Part shown: one piece after another, positions 7,149-16,008 of the stretch
Layout: every line of letters begins with the position of its first letter
Position numbering within the stretch: the stretch's first letter is position 1
Origin: JBBRMU01 sp038230655
GTDB lineage: Bacteria > Patescibacteriota > Microgenomatia > UBA1406 > GWC2-37-13
DNA length: 64,000 bases
Direction: 5' to 3'
Assembly (NCBI GenBank): GCA_038230655.1
Contig: JBBRMU010000001.1
Location: 1-64,000, forward strand
The notes under the pieces: model-generated
What the model saw: the letters and a program-made list of their open reading frames with translations, nothing else
What the model was told of the DNA's origin: nothing
Databases searched by the model: none
Made by a program: the position numbers and the translations under genes

Positions 7149-7647
7149 CTGAATAAATAATGAGGTCCTTGAACTTCGGCGAGAGGACCTCGCAATAAAC
7201 CCGGCTTTGATCGCTAGGCGTGCAATTGCATGAACGCCCACGCGTGAAAAGGCCACCCCTGGTAAAGGGAAGCATGATCCTGTTGACTCAAGTTTGCCCG
7301 TTGCCTCGCAACGGACTCACCCAACAACTGGTTCCTCTACTTCCCTTCTCATCCTATATCTTGATTACTCAATCAGGTTAGAGGATGAGTTCAAACATAG
7401 CTTATTTATCATTTCAGACACATTTAATTGCTAAATGTTGCAGATTTGATATATGCACTTTAATAATTAGGCATACCAAAATTCTCTTTTTACAAACCAG
7501 CCACACGGATTAGGGTGAGACAGTTCACTTTAGCCCGTGCGGATGCGCACCTGTGCATAAACTGGTTTACTTCTCTTTCACTCACCTCAATGAGTGCCGT
7601 AAAGGAGTCTTCTTCGGAAGATTTAAGAGACTGAAAGGAGATTTAAC
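7149..7647 (+). promoter_or_regulatory. Structured intergenic leader between the two Cys-domain genes
   Basis: About 500 bases without a gene. It holds an 8-bp hairpin GAGGTCCT/AGGACCTC (7162-7191) with CTTCGG in its loop right after the 6015 gene, a possible promoter TTGCAG (7438-7443)-N17-TAATAA (7461-7466), a two-part fold near 7499-7544 (outer CCACACGG/CCGTGCGG, inner GTGA/TCAC), CACTCA/TGAGTG (7579-7596) and a UUCG hairpin TCTTC-TTCG-GAAGA (7608-7621) just before the AAAGGAG ribosome site. Confidence 0.5.
7162..7191 (+). terminator. Hairpin after the 6015 gene, possible terminator
   Basis: Stem GAGGTCCT (7162-7169) with AGGACCTC (7184-7191), loop includes CTTCGG. No T-run follows, so termination efficiency is doubtful; it may protect the 3' end. 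Confidence 0.5.
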
Positions 7648-8862
7648 ATGAAATTGAGGCACACTCCCTTTGTTGTTCTGTCGATGGGATTTTTTCTGTC
7701 GGCAGCGATCAACCTTAGTGTTATAGCACAAACTTCCCCCGTGGAAGCGTCGTGCCTAACGCCAATACAGTTGGCCCAGTCAAAAGGCTGGACACCTCAA
7801 AGATGGGTCGACTTAAGATATGGAGGCCTACAGGTTTCCGTATCGAGAGCATCTCTTCCATCTGGATGGGAAGGAATAGGTCCAGGAGGACAGAAAATCT
7901 CGTCGAGTTCATCGTCTAGATCGCTTTCTGGAGTATGGACAATCTATGCTCCTATAAAGTGTCGGGTATTTAGCCCAAAACTTCCATGGACAACAAATAC
8001 GGCACCAAGAATTCCTACAAACGCGATTTCACAGACATCTTCGTTGACTGAGAGCTGTACTGATCACAGAAATCCCGTAGATCTAGCTCTTACAAAGGGC
8101 TGGAAACTCGAACGGTGGATTGGAAATTTCGGTGGACTCGTTGTAACGTTGTTTCATGGCTCCGATCTACCGAAAGGTTGGTCGGCCGATGGCGGTCAAA
8201 ATAATCGTCACATTGGTGAAAGTGATACGTGGAGAGGAATGGAGAGTGGCTCATGGTCACTTTACCCTCCATACGCTTGTCAAAGCCAAGTGGTCCAAAA
8301 ACCACTCAATGGACAGCCGCAACAGCCCTCAAACAGCTGTTCGTGCCCAGTCACAAACACAAATTCAACCCCAGATTGTACCCTAAATCCTTTGGATTTG
8401 GCTATCACAATGAAGTGGAAGCCACTATCTTGGGAAACAGATCGCAAATACAACGGTCTGGAAATCTGGCTTAATTACGGCTCTCAACTTCCCGCTCTAT
8501 GGGAAGCTCAGGGAGGCGAAAAAAACCGGACTATCCATGCGAATGATGCATGGCGTGCTATGGAAGGCGGAAAATGGACCATCTATGGACCAAATTCTTG
8601 CCAAGCAGGGTATGTTCAAAAAACGATACCCGCTGCTCCAAGCGAGATTCCTAACTGTATGAGTGGCAAAGATCTGGCTGCACAACGCGGCTGGACACTT
8701 GCCCCCGATCAAGGTGACACCGCCACGTACGGTGGAGCCGTAGTCAAAAAAAGTCTTGGAGGTCTTCCAGATGCCTGGAAAGAGTCTTGCAGTACAGATG
8801 GAACAACTTGTAGTATTTACCCTCCTGAGGGTGCCTGCAGAGTCAAATTAGGAGTGAAATAA
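7648..8862 (+). CDS. Secreted protein made of four Cys-bracketed repeats of an unrecognised domain
   Basis: 404 residues with a signal peptide (about 1-35) and four tandem domains at about 36-105, 137-211, 244-318 and 337-397. Each begins and ends with Cys and shows the order Cys...DLA-x-x-x-(G/K)W, an aromatic/basic strand, (N)GGL-x-V, LP-x-x-W, then (S/T)(I/L)Y(P/A/G)P-x-x-C. Copies 2 and 3 also share GG-x-NR-x-IH/G...W-R-x-MEGG. The bracketing cysteines probably pair, as expected outside the cell. There is no membrane anchor. AAAGGAG lies 8 nt before the ATG. The gene follows its relative at 6015, so the two products may act together. Confidence 0.75.
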   Translation: MKLRHTPFVVLSMGFFLSAAINLSVIAQTSPVEASCLTPIQLAQSKGWTPQRWVDLRYGGLQVSVSRASLPSGWEGIGPGGQKISSSSSSRSLSGVWTIYAPIKCRVFSPKLPWTTNTAPRIPTNAISQTSSLTESCTDHRNPVDLALTKGWKLERWIGNFGGLVVTLFHGSDLPKGWSADGGQNNRHIGESDTWRGMESGSWSLYPPYACQSQVVQKPLNGQPQQPSNSCSCPVTNTNSTPDCTLNPLDLAITMKWKPLSWETDRKYNGLEIWLNYGSQLPALWEAQGGEKNRTIHANDAWRAMEGGKWTIYGPNSCQAGYVQKTIPAAPSEIPNCMSGKDLAAQRGWTLAPDQGDTATYGGAVVKKSLGGLPDAWKESCSTDGTTCSIYPPEGACRVKLGVK

Positions 8863-8873
8863 ACAACTAGAAG

Positions 8874-8913
8874 GCTTCACGGAGTTGGACAACGTCGATC
8901 AGCTTCGTGAAGC
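8874..8913 (+). terminator. Hairpin after the 7648 gene, possible terminator
   Basis: Perfect 8-bp stem GCTTCACG (8874-8881)/CGTGAAGC (8906-8913) beginning 12 bases past the stop; the loop has a further GTTG/CAAC pairing. No T-run follows, like the hairpin after the preceding gene. Confidence 0.5.
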
Positions 8914-8983
8914 TATTACATCTTTAGAATAAGCATTGAGTAATGTGAACTCGACACGGTCTAATTGCTAGACAATAGTCGTT

Positions 8984-9007
8984 TCAATCGACTCTAAATC
9001 ACAATCA
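8984..9007 (-). repeat. Orphan copy of the element found upstream of the MLT coiled-coil genes
   Basis: Read on the minus strand, CTGATTGTGATTTAGAGTCG followed by ATTGAAA closely matches the element before the coiled-coil genes at 1574/1621, 57105 and 60099 (consensus TTGTRGWTTATAGTCKATTG). No coiled-coil gene follows here, so it may be a leftover of a lost copy or an independent regulator site. Confidence 0.45.
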
Positions 9008-9081
9008 GGTATGCCTAACGTTCTTTATTTGTTAAAGATAGATTAACAATAGAGATCGTTACTATATGAGTTAATTAAATA

Positions 9082-9110
9082 TTGATTTATAGCCACAATT
9101 ATTGTATACT
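9082..9110 (+). promoter_or_regulatory. Promoter of the glycosylation operon
   Basis: TTGATT (9082-9087), 17-nt spacer, TATACT (9105-9110); the ATG of the first gene is 7 nt downstream with no ribosome site, consistent with a leaderless message. Confidence 0.6.
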
Positions 9111-9117
9111 ATAGGTT

Positions 9118-9921
9118 ATGAAAACACTAAATTTTGTCATTCCTCTTTATAACGAAGAAGAACGACTAGAAAAGACAATTATAGAGCTAAAAGCCGGATT
9201 TAAGTTTTCCGGAATTGATCTTAAAAACATTATCTTTGTTGATGATGGCTCTTCTGATGAAACTTCTTCAATCATTGAAGATAATAAGAACGATATAGCG
9301 AAAGCTCTAAACGTAAATGTTGACCTTATTTCCTATAAACCAAACAAAGGTAAAGGAAATGCAGTTAGAATTGGTATGTTAGCATCAAAAGCTGACTACA
9401 CATTATTTTTCGACGCGGATATGTCTACTCCCCTCTCGGAATTTGAAAAAATGATACCTTATATTGAAGATCACGAAGATGTCATTATAGGTACACGAAA
9501 AAATGGTAAATCAACAGTTGTGAAGGCTCAACCACTTCATCGTCAAATTTTAGGAAAAGGTTTTACTTTTTTATCAAACATACTATTAAACACATGGGTA
9601 TCTGACTTTACCTGTGGTTTTAAAGTTTTTTCTAAAGAAGCAGCTCAAAATATTTTTTCGCATTCGAAGGTTGATAGATGGGGGTATGATGCTGAGCTCA
9701 TGTTCCTAGCTAATAGACTTGGCTATAAAATTCAAGAAGTTCCTGTGATGTGGATGAACGATGACAGATCTAAAGTAAATTTATTGCAAGATCTCCCTAG
9801 ATCCTTACGAGAACTATTTGATGTAAGATGGTACGCAATCGCAGGTAAATATGATAAAGCAGTCAAAAAAAATAATAGCACTGCGTCCCTTACCGAAGTT
9901 GTAGGTTTTCTTCCGAGATAA
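9118..9921 (+). CDS. Family 2 glycosyltransferase, dolichyl/polyprenyl-phosphate glucosyltransferase type
   Basis: 267 residues with a complete GT-A domain: FVIPLYNEEERL at the start, VDDGSSDET (about 41-49), NKGKGNAVRIGM (about 77-88) and DADMSTPL (about 99-106), the metal-binding DxD region. Layout and motifs match ALG5/AlgS-like enzymes that load a sugar from a nucleotide donor onto a lipid phosphate at the cytoplasmic membrane face. No membrane segments are visible. It opens a three-gene unit with a GT4 enzyme and a giant membrane protein, so it probably supplies a lipid-linked sugar donor for surface glycans. Confidence 0.88.
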   Translation: MKTLNFVIPLYNEEERLEKTIIELKAGFKFSGIDLKNIIFVDDGSSDETSSIIEDNKNDIAKALNVNVDLISYKPNKGKGNAVRIGMLASKADYTLFFDADMSTPLSEFEKMIPYIEDHEDVIIGTRKNGKSTVVKAQPLHRQILGKGFTFLSNILLNTWVSDFTCGFKVFSKEAAQNIFSHSKVDRWGYDAELMFLANRLGYKIQEVPVMWMNDDRSKVNLLQDLPRSLRELFDVRWYAIAGKYDKAVKKNNSTASLTEVVGFLPR

Positions 9922-9938
9922 CTATATAATGAATAATC

Positions 9939-11219
9939 ATGGATACTCACTTACATTCACGAGAATTAATTATTATCACAAGTTACCCTCCTCAAGGTAC
10001 AGTTCACAGTAAAGATACAGTCGGAGTTGCCTCATACACAAAAAATACGGTTCTAGCTTTACAAAAAGCCATAGACAACCATAGTTCGACATCGAGAATT
10101 ACTATTCTTGCAGAAACTCTCAAAGGACAGGAAGCTAGTTATGATGAAGGCAACGTCCATATTCAGAGAGTATGGAAAAGAAAGACTTTTTTCGTTTTTA
10201 ATTCACTACTCAACCATATTTTAACTCGAAAAAACTCAAACAAAATACTAATTGAATTTGAGTTATCAATGTTTGGTGGGCTCATCTCTTTAATACAGTT
10301 CCCACTTTTTCTTCTTATTTTGAGACTGTTTAACAAGGAAGTATACTTAGTTCTTCATCAGGTAATCGAGGATATTGGTGAATTTTCTGGACATATTAAC
10401 GTTCAAAAAACGAGTTTGAGTGCGAAGCTTCTTAATGTATGTATAAAAATATTTTATTCTTCAACTATGAGACTTGTAAAAAAAGTAATTGTATTTGAAG
10501 AAGTCTTAAAAGAAAAAATACTCCAATTTACAAAAAGACCTGTGACTGTCATTCCTCATGGTGTCGAGACTTTTACAGAAGAACTTAACACCGCTCGACA
10601 TCAAAATATAAAAGTTAATAATGATTTTGTTATCCTCTGTTTTGGTTTTTTAGCATGGTATAAAGGAACTGACTGGATTATTTCTGAGTTTGAAAAATTC
10701 TTAGAAAAAAATCCGCAGTTACCACTTAAGCTTGTACTCGCTGGTGGCCCCAATCCTAATCACCAAGATAAACTTTTTTATCAGGATTATGTAAAAGATA
10801 TTCATTCAAAAACTAAAAAGTTCCCAGAAAAAATTGTCGTCACCGGATTTGTCGCTGAAGAGGAAATAGCTGAGTATTTCCAAGCTGCAGATATTATCGT
10901 ACTACCTTATAGGATACTGATGTCATCAAGCGGGCCTTTATCAATAGCGCTCTCATTTCATAAACCTTTTCTCATCTCAGAGATATTAAAGCCTATTCTA
11001 CAAACATATGATAGTAAAGAATCACTAAAAAATAATAATCTAACTCCTGAAGATATATCTTTTCCCCTATCTGGCAATGAACTATTTAATAAGATTCAAA
11101 ACATTTCTCAAAATCAGGATACTTTACACTCATTAACCACATTTTCTTCAGAACTTGCGAAGAAACGTAGTTTTAATTCTATTGTCGAGCAATACTATAA
11201 AGAGTTAGAATTAAAGTAA
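9939..11219 (+). CDS. Family 4 (GT-B) glycosyltransferase
   Basis: 426 residues. N-terminal Rossmann part begins IIITSYPPQG and includes GVASYTKN; the C-terminal part has LCFGFLAWYKGTD, VLAGGPN and VTGFVAEEEIAEYFQAADIIVLPY, the usual GT4 order ending in a donor-binding stretch with SSSGPLSIAL. It should transfer a sugar from a nucleotide donor to a lipid-linked or surface glycan. TATAAT lies 8 nt before the ATG, so it may also be transcribed separately. Its stop overlaps the next start in TAATG, showing coupling to the 1254-residue membrane protein. Acceptor unknown. Confidence 0.85.
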   Translation: MDTHLHSRELIIITSYPPQGTVHSKDTVGVASYTKNTVLALQKAIDNHSSTSRITILAETLKGQEASYDEGNVHIQRVWKRKTFFVFNSLLNHILTRKNSNKILIEFELSMFGGLISLIQFPLFLLILRLFNKEVYLVLHQVIEDIGEFSGHINVQKTSLSAKLLNVCIKIFYSSTMRLVKKVIVFEEVLKEKILQFTKRPVTVIPHGVETFTEELNTARHQNIKVNNDFVILCFGFLAWYKGTDWIISEFEKFLEKNPQLPLKLVLAGGPNPNHQDKLFYQDYVKDIHSKTKKFPEKIVVTGFVAEEEIAEYFQAADIIVLPYRILMSSSGPLSIALSFHKPFLISEILKPILQTYDSKESLKNNNLTPEDISFPLSGNELFNKIQNISQNQDTLHSLTTFSSELAKKRSFNSIVEQYYKELELK

Positions 11220-14200
11220 TGAAAAAGTATATTCCCTATCTGTTCTTCTTAATCCTAATACTAGGGCTGTTTATAGCTAACTATACACCCGGAACTTGGT
11301 TGACAGGCTGGGATAATCTACACCCTGAGTTTGACTTTGCCATGAACATAAAACGATCTATTCAAGCAGCATGGCAAGAATATCAGTCATTAGGACTGCT
11401 TGGAGGAATGGGACATGCCTCAGATTTACCTAGACAACTTTTCTTATGGATCACCTCACTTATAGTACCTCAACATCTGATAAGATATTTTTACCATTTT
11501 CTCATGCTATTCGTAGGTACAATAGGTATTTATACCTTATTAAAAAACGAAGTTCTATCGCCCTTCAAAGAAGATGTAAATATTAAAGGCGCAGTGCTCG
11601 GTGCTTTATTTTATCTCCTTAATCTAGGAACCATACAGTACTTTTTTGTGCCATTTGAACCATACAGCACATTCTGGGGATTATTTCCCTGGGAAGTTTA
11701 TACGCTACTTCTCTACTACAAAGCGCCAACTAGACGCAACCTATTATTCCTCATTCTAGCTAATATAGCTGCAATTCCGCAAGGATATGTTCAGACAATT
11801 TTTTTTGTTTACTTGATATGCGTCTCTGTTTTACTCGGGATAAGTATTGTTTTGCACAGAACGAAAGATAGTATATTTCATAGTATCAAAATAATATTGA
11901 TCATTATCTGTATCAACGCATTTTGGCTGCTCCCCAATCTTTATTTTGTCGCGAAAGATGTTTCTGTGACACAAAATGCTATGCAAAATAAAATGGCAAC
12001 TGAGAAGTTCTTCCAGATGAATAAGCAGCATGGGACTGTCGCTGATTTTCCACTATTAAAAGAGTTCTACTATGATTTTCTTGATTTTAATAACAATAAT
12101 CAACCTGACTTTATGATGAAATCCTGGAGAACTCATTTTTCCATACCAGTAGTTCAGATCATTGGATACTTATTTTTTGTCATTATTTTATTTGGGTTAT
12201 TACAAAAAAACCGGTATCGTCCTCAGTTCATAAGCCTTTTTTTACTTTCAGTGGTAATATTTCTCTCTAATACTTTCCTCATTTCTAACTTAAATGATGT
12301 ATTACGTTCAATTCCTCTTATTAACCAGATATTCCGAAATCCATTTACTAAATTTATTGTTCCAATTGTTTTCATTTTTTCTATTGGTTTTAGTTTAGGG
12401 GCCACACAATTTCTTTATTATTTTGATCAAAAAAAACTCCTAAAATCATCTTTTATATTTGCTCCTTTATTATTAGCATTCTTTATCTATACATTCCCCG
12501 TTTGGAAGGGCCAGCTTATTGCTCCACAGATGCGAGTTAAAATTCCCACCGACTATTTTCAAACGTTTGACTACTTCAAACATCAAGATAAGAACGCAAG
12601 AATAATGAATCTCCCTCAAGGCAGTTACTGGGGCTGGGAGATCTATAAGTGGGGAGTAAGAGGATCTGGATTTTTATGGTACGGAATTGAACAACCTATT
12701 CTTGACCGCGCATTTGATGTCTGGAGTAAGAAATCTGAAGGATATTACTGGGAACTGTCATATGCTTTACAAAAAAGAGATCAAGCTTTATTCAATGCTA
12801 TTCTTGAGAAATACCAGATACAGTTCGTTCTTTATGACGATAGCTTCTCACCTTCTGATAACTTTAACTCAAAAAAAGTAATTGTTAAACAGAAAGATAT
12901 GGTTGAAAATAATACTAAACTGAGTCTCGATGCCCAATTTGGCTCTATTTATATTTATAAAACGCATATTAAAGTAGCTCCTAACAATAATATTATTCAG
13001 CTAGATAATCTCTCAAAGGTTTCTCAAACAGAAAAATATATGACAACTGATCAAAGCTTTACAAAAGTTGGATTTTATTATAATAGTAGTTCACCAGATT
13101 TTATAACTCCTTTTGGTTCTCTTTTCACATCCCGTTTTCAGGATGAAATAAGCCCAAAAATCAAAGTTAATAATACCAGTTATAGTATTACTTCGCCAAT
13201 TCCTGCTGGCCAGTATGTTTTAGATATACCTTCTTTCTCACAGACTGAGACAAACATTTCTAGTAATATATTTGTAAAAAGACAAGGAAACCAGATGATT
13301 GTCAAAGTCGAGGAACAACAACCAATAATCCGTGTTGATAATCAAGTAGTGAAGATTGCTCAATTAACTAAAGAGTATCCTATATCAATTAATCAAGACG
13401 TACAGTTTCCTTTATTTATAAGTGTTAACAATAAGGACTTCTATAAAATATCTTCCCTGACAGCAGACTTTTCTCTTATCGGTACATCTTCTTTACTTTC
13501 ATCCAAAAACTCTAACTATATTCATGTGTTTACATCTAAAAATGCTATATCTGAGTTGCTAAAGGTAGAAAATTTTCAAAAACCAAATATATGTGGTGTT
13601 ATTAAGGGAGATAAAGAGTTTGGTTATAAAACAGCCAATAGTTCTCTATCTTTGACAGCAAAAAATACAGCAATTTGTAGTGTATACAATAAGACATTTC
13701 CTGTGAAGGCTAATTCACTTAACTTAGTTTCATATACCTACACATCAGCCTTAGACGAAGTTCCACAATTTTGTTCATATAGTGAACTTCAAAAAGAATG
13801 TATCAATAACAAAGATACGATTAGAACAGGTTTTTCTAGAACTGAAAAACCTGTTATAGACACATTTGAGAGCATTTCCAAGGATGAAGATAACATATTC
13901 TTTAACTTCATTCTAGAAGCAATTAGCGATGAAGATAAAGATAAACTTAAGAAAATTTCATATAAAGATATTGCTATCAGTAATTTGCCTTTACTAGCGA
14001 GTATAACAATCGATACCCTAGGTACCGGCGATAGCAATAATCCAGTTGGTATTTCCTTCTTACATGACTCGAATATCTCTGTCGAAGTTCCAGTAAATAC
14101 AAATAGTTCTAGTTATCTCCATCCCATTTCTGACAATATTTATAAGAAGAATCCTCTGAATTACGATACTATTATGTCTAACAATTCATCTATCGAAGAA

Positions 14201-14983
14201 CATACTGATTCCTCAAAATTTTTGAGAACTAAAGCTACGAAGGCCTCATCATCGATCTTAATACGTAGATATGATTTAACTGCTGGAAACGGTTACTTGA
14301 TCGATATTAAAACCCGCAATATTCAAAACTTTCCTTTTACCATCAATGTCTTTACCAACAAAGAGTCTAGAAATTATTTATATACCTATCTCCCAAAACA
14401 AAAAGAGTTTTCCTCATCTTATTATATTCTGCCACCAATTTATCAGTTTGATCAAGGACTTAATATTCTTCTCAGTAGCACCTCATTTAATAGCAATCCC
14501 ACAATTAACGACCTTCAGGATATTAGTATTTATCAGCTACCTTATAACTTCATAACCGGTATACACCTCCAAAAAAACACTAATGAAAAATTCACAACAT
14601 TTATAGTCCCAAAAAGCAAAAAAGATAGTATCTATAAATATGAAATTCCACTAAATAATGGTACAAAAGGATTTATTATGCTTTCACAAGGGTATCATGA
14701 TGGTTGGAAAGCATATGTTGTAAACAATAATGCATTAGAGAGCAATTTACCATTTTTATTTGGGAAAGGGGAAAAAGATCATGTTCAGATCAATAACTGG
14801 GCAAACGGCTGGAACTTACAGAACACCCAAATTGGTGATGATAGTAAATTAGTGATCATATTCTGGCCACAGTATCTCGAATACTTGGGTTTTATTCTAC
14901 TTATAGTACCTTTGCTAATGCTTCTGATGAATAGGAAAAAAGCCGGAATGAAGTTGAAAGCGTTTAATAAAAAAGGAAAGTAA
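11219..14983 (+). CDS. Giant polytopic membrane protein, GT-C/YfhO-like
   Basis: 1254 residues. The first loop after membrane segment 1 contains LTGWDNLHPEFD, like the acidic motif in loop 1 of GT-C glycosyltransferases. About a dozen membrane segments fill residues 1-430, followed by a large, mostly beta, outer region of about 780 residues and one final membrane segment (about 1220-1240) with a basic tail. This architecture fits YfhO or arabinofuranosyltransferase-like enzymes that use lipid-linked sugars outside the membrane. The gene overlaps the GT4 gene by one base. Together the three genes look like an export-side glycan assembly unit; the sugar and target are unknown. Confidence 0.7.
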   Translation: MKKYIPYLFFLILILGLFIANYTPGTWLTGWDNLHPEFDFAMNIKRSIQAAWQEYQSLGLLGGMGHASDLPRQLFLWITSLIVPQHLIRYFYHFLMLFVGTIGIYTLLKNEVLSPFKEDVNIKGAVLGALFYLLNLGTIQYFFVPFEPYSTFWGLFPWEVYTLLLYYKAPTRRNLLFLILANIAAIPQGYVQTIFFVYLICVSVLLGISIVLHRTKDSIFHSIKIILIIICINAFWLLPNLYFVAKDVSVTQNAMQNKMATEKFFQMNKQHGTVADFPLLKEFYYDFLDFNNNNQPDFMMKSWRTHFSIPVVQIIGYLFFVIILFGLLQKNRYRPQFISLFLLSVVIFLSNTFLISNLNDVLRSIPLINQIFRNPFTKFIVPIVFIFSIGFSLGATQFLYYFDQKKLLKSSFIFAPLLLAFFIYTFPVWKGQLIAPQMRVKIPTDYFQTFDYFKHQDKNARIMNLPQGSYWGWEIYKWGVRGSGFLWYGIEQPILDRAFDVWSKKSEGYYWELSYALQKRDQALFNAILEKYQIQFVLYDDSFSPSDNFNSKKVIVKQKDMVENNTKLSLDAQFGSIYIYKTHIKVAPNNNIIQLDNLSKVSQTEKYMTTDQSFTKVGFYYNSSSPDFITPFGSLFTSRFQDEISPKIKVNNTSYSITSPIPAGQYVLDIPSFSQTETNISSNIFVKRQGNQMIVKVEEQQPIIRVDNQVVKIAQLTKEYPISINQDVQFPLFISVNNKDFYKISSLTADFSLIGTSSLLSSKNSNYIHVFTSKNAISELLKVENFQKPNICGVIKGDKEFGYKTANSSLSLTAKNTAICSVYNKTFPVKANSLNLVSYTYTSALDEVPQFCSYSELQKECINNKDTIRTGFSRTEKPVIDTFESISKDEDNIFFNFILEAISDEDKDKLKKISYKDIAISNLPLLASITIDTLGTGDSNNPVGISFLHDSNISVEVPVNTNSSSYLHPISDNIYKKNPLNYDTIMSNNSSIEEHTDSSKFLRTKATKASSSILIRRYDLTAGNGYLIDIKTRNIQNFPFTINVFTNKESRNYLYTYLPKQKEFSSSYYILPPIYQFDQGLNILLSSTSFNSNPTINDLQDISIYQLPYNFITGIHLQKNTNEKFTTFIVPKSKKDSIYKYEIPLNNGTKGFIMLSQGYHDGWKAYVVNNNALESNLPFLFGKGEKDHVQINNWANGWNLQNTQIGDDSKLVIIFWPQYLEYLGFILLIVPLLMLLMNRKKAGMKLKAFNKKGK

Positions 14984-15003
14984 GAGGGTTGAGTGATAAG
15001 TAG

Positions 15004-15063
15004 ATGATCTGCGCCGCGTAGAGCGGCTTTTTTATGGCCACTGGCCACGGCGCAGAAGATCAT
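15004..15063 (+). terminator. Terminator of the glycosylation operon inside a larger inverted repeat
   Basis: GCCGC-GTAGA-GCGGC plus six T (15013-15033) is a compact intrinsic terminator. It sits inside a long inverted repeat ATGATCT-GCGCCG (15004-15016) with CGGCGC-AGA-AGATCAT (15048-15063), plus a TGGCCA-C-TGGCCA hairpin, which also closes the convergent gene at 15080. Confidence 0.85.
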
Positions 15064-15079
15064 ACTTAACTATACTGAG

Positions 15080-15562
15080 TTATTTATCAGGACCGACGTT
15101 TATAATCGGCCCTTGGGGAACATCCCCTTGTTTTGTGGTAGTGTCAATGACGGTGTTTGTAGCTGTCCGCGGTTCTGCCTTTTTGGCTCCGCCAAACTCC
15201 TGGTACCTCCAGTCGCCGCCTCTCTCGCCTATGAGGAAAGCTTGGCATTTGATAGTGGAATCCAGATCAGTGGCGAAGTAGCTATAAAAGGGTTCGCCCT
15301 CAATATACAACAGCCTATCTGTAGCCCTTAACACCATTCCCGCAGGATATGGGTGACAGTAGTCGTCCCAGTGATGGAATACTCTGGGATACACCCACAT
15401 CCCAACTACAATCCCGATTATTAAAATCAGCATTGTCTTGGCGAATGTCCACCTTCTCTCCGCACGGCGTCTCGCTATGGCCTTACCCAAACTCGGATCT
15501 TGTGCCTGAGGGGGCGGTTGTGTAGTTGTAGACGCAAACTGCGCCTTCGGATTTCTTCCCAT
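15080..15562 (-). CDS. Single-pass membrane protein with structured leader, unknown function
   Basis: 160 residues from the ATG at 15562, chosen because AAAAGGAG lies 7 nt before it; an upstream ATG lacks such a site. A Thr/Pro/Gln-rich, then Arg-rich, cytoplasmic start (1-38) leads into one membrane segment (about 40-58) and a 100-residue outer part with two Cys (DYCHPYP, IKCQAF). Like the genes at 6015 and 7648 it is G+C-rich for the region, has a strong ribosome site and a long folded leader with its own consensus promoter, suggesting one expression class. No family recognised. Confidence 0.7.
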   Translation of the reverse strand: MGRNPKAQFASTTTQPPPQAQDPSLGKAIARRRAERRWTFAKTMLILIIGIVVGMWVYPRVFHHWDDYCHPYPAGMVLRATDRLLYIEGEPFYSYFATDLDSTIKCQAFLIGERGGDWRYQEFGGAKKAEPRTATNTVIDTTTKQGDVPQGPIINVGPDK

Positions 15563-16008
15563 GGTGATACTCCTTTTCAGCATTGATATGCTGAGCTAAG
15601 AATTGAATTCTCAACCCTCTTTTTCAAAGTTCATGAGCCTCGAGGCTCTTTACTCTATTTGCCTCATTTCGGCGATCCTTGCGGACCATCTGATGAGAAA
15701 AACAAAATAATGCCACATTATACTACTATAGGACTGTTTTGTCAAGTCCATGAGAGGCTATTTAGGCACGTTTCTTAATCTAAAAAGATATTAACTCTGT
15801 CGAAATATGCATTTTTGACTGTACTAGCGTACAAGTACATGAGTACAATAAAATCTAGTTTTTTGGGGATATTGGAGCTTTAAAATGATGAGATGCTACT
15901 AGAGCCTTGGAGCAGTCTAAACAATAATAGGAAGCACAGTTAAAATTCATGAAATATTTCTCCCTTCCCCAGATATCAAGGCAAGACCTGTTCAACTTTA
16001 CAGCTATT
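15563..16008 (-). promoter_or_regulatory. Leader of the 15562 gene and flanking intergenic DNA
   Basis: Minus-strand promoter TTGACA (15745-15740), 17-nt spacer, TATAAT (15722-15717), a perfect consensus, gives a leader of about 150 nt. Within it GAGCCTCGAGGCTC forms a hairpin, and CAGCAT-TGAT-ATGCTG (15578-15593) abuts the ribosome site. Left of galE (15820-15850) lie GTAC-rich near-palindromes (GTACTAGCGTAC, AAGTACATGAGTAC) resembling those at about 60590-60605. Nothing else was recognised up to 16008. Confidence 0.65.
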
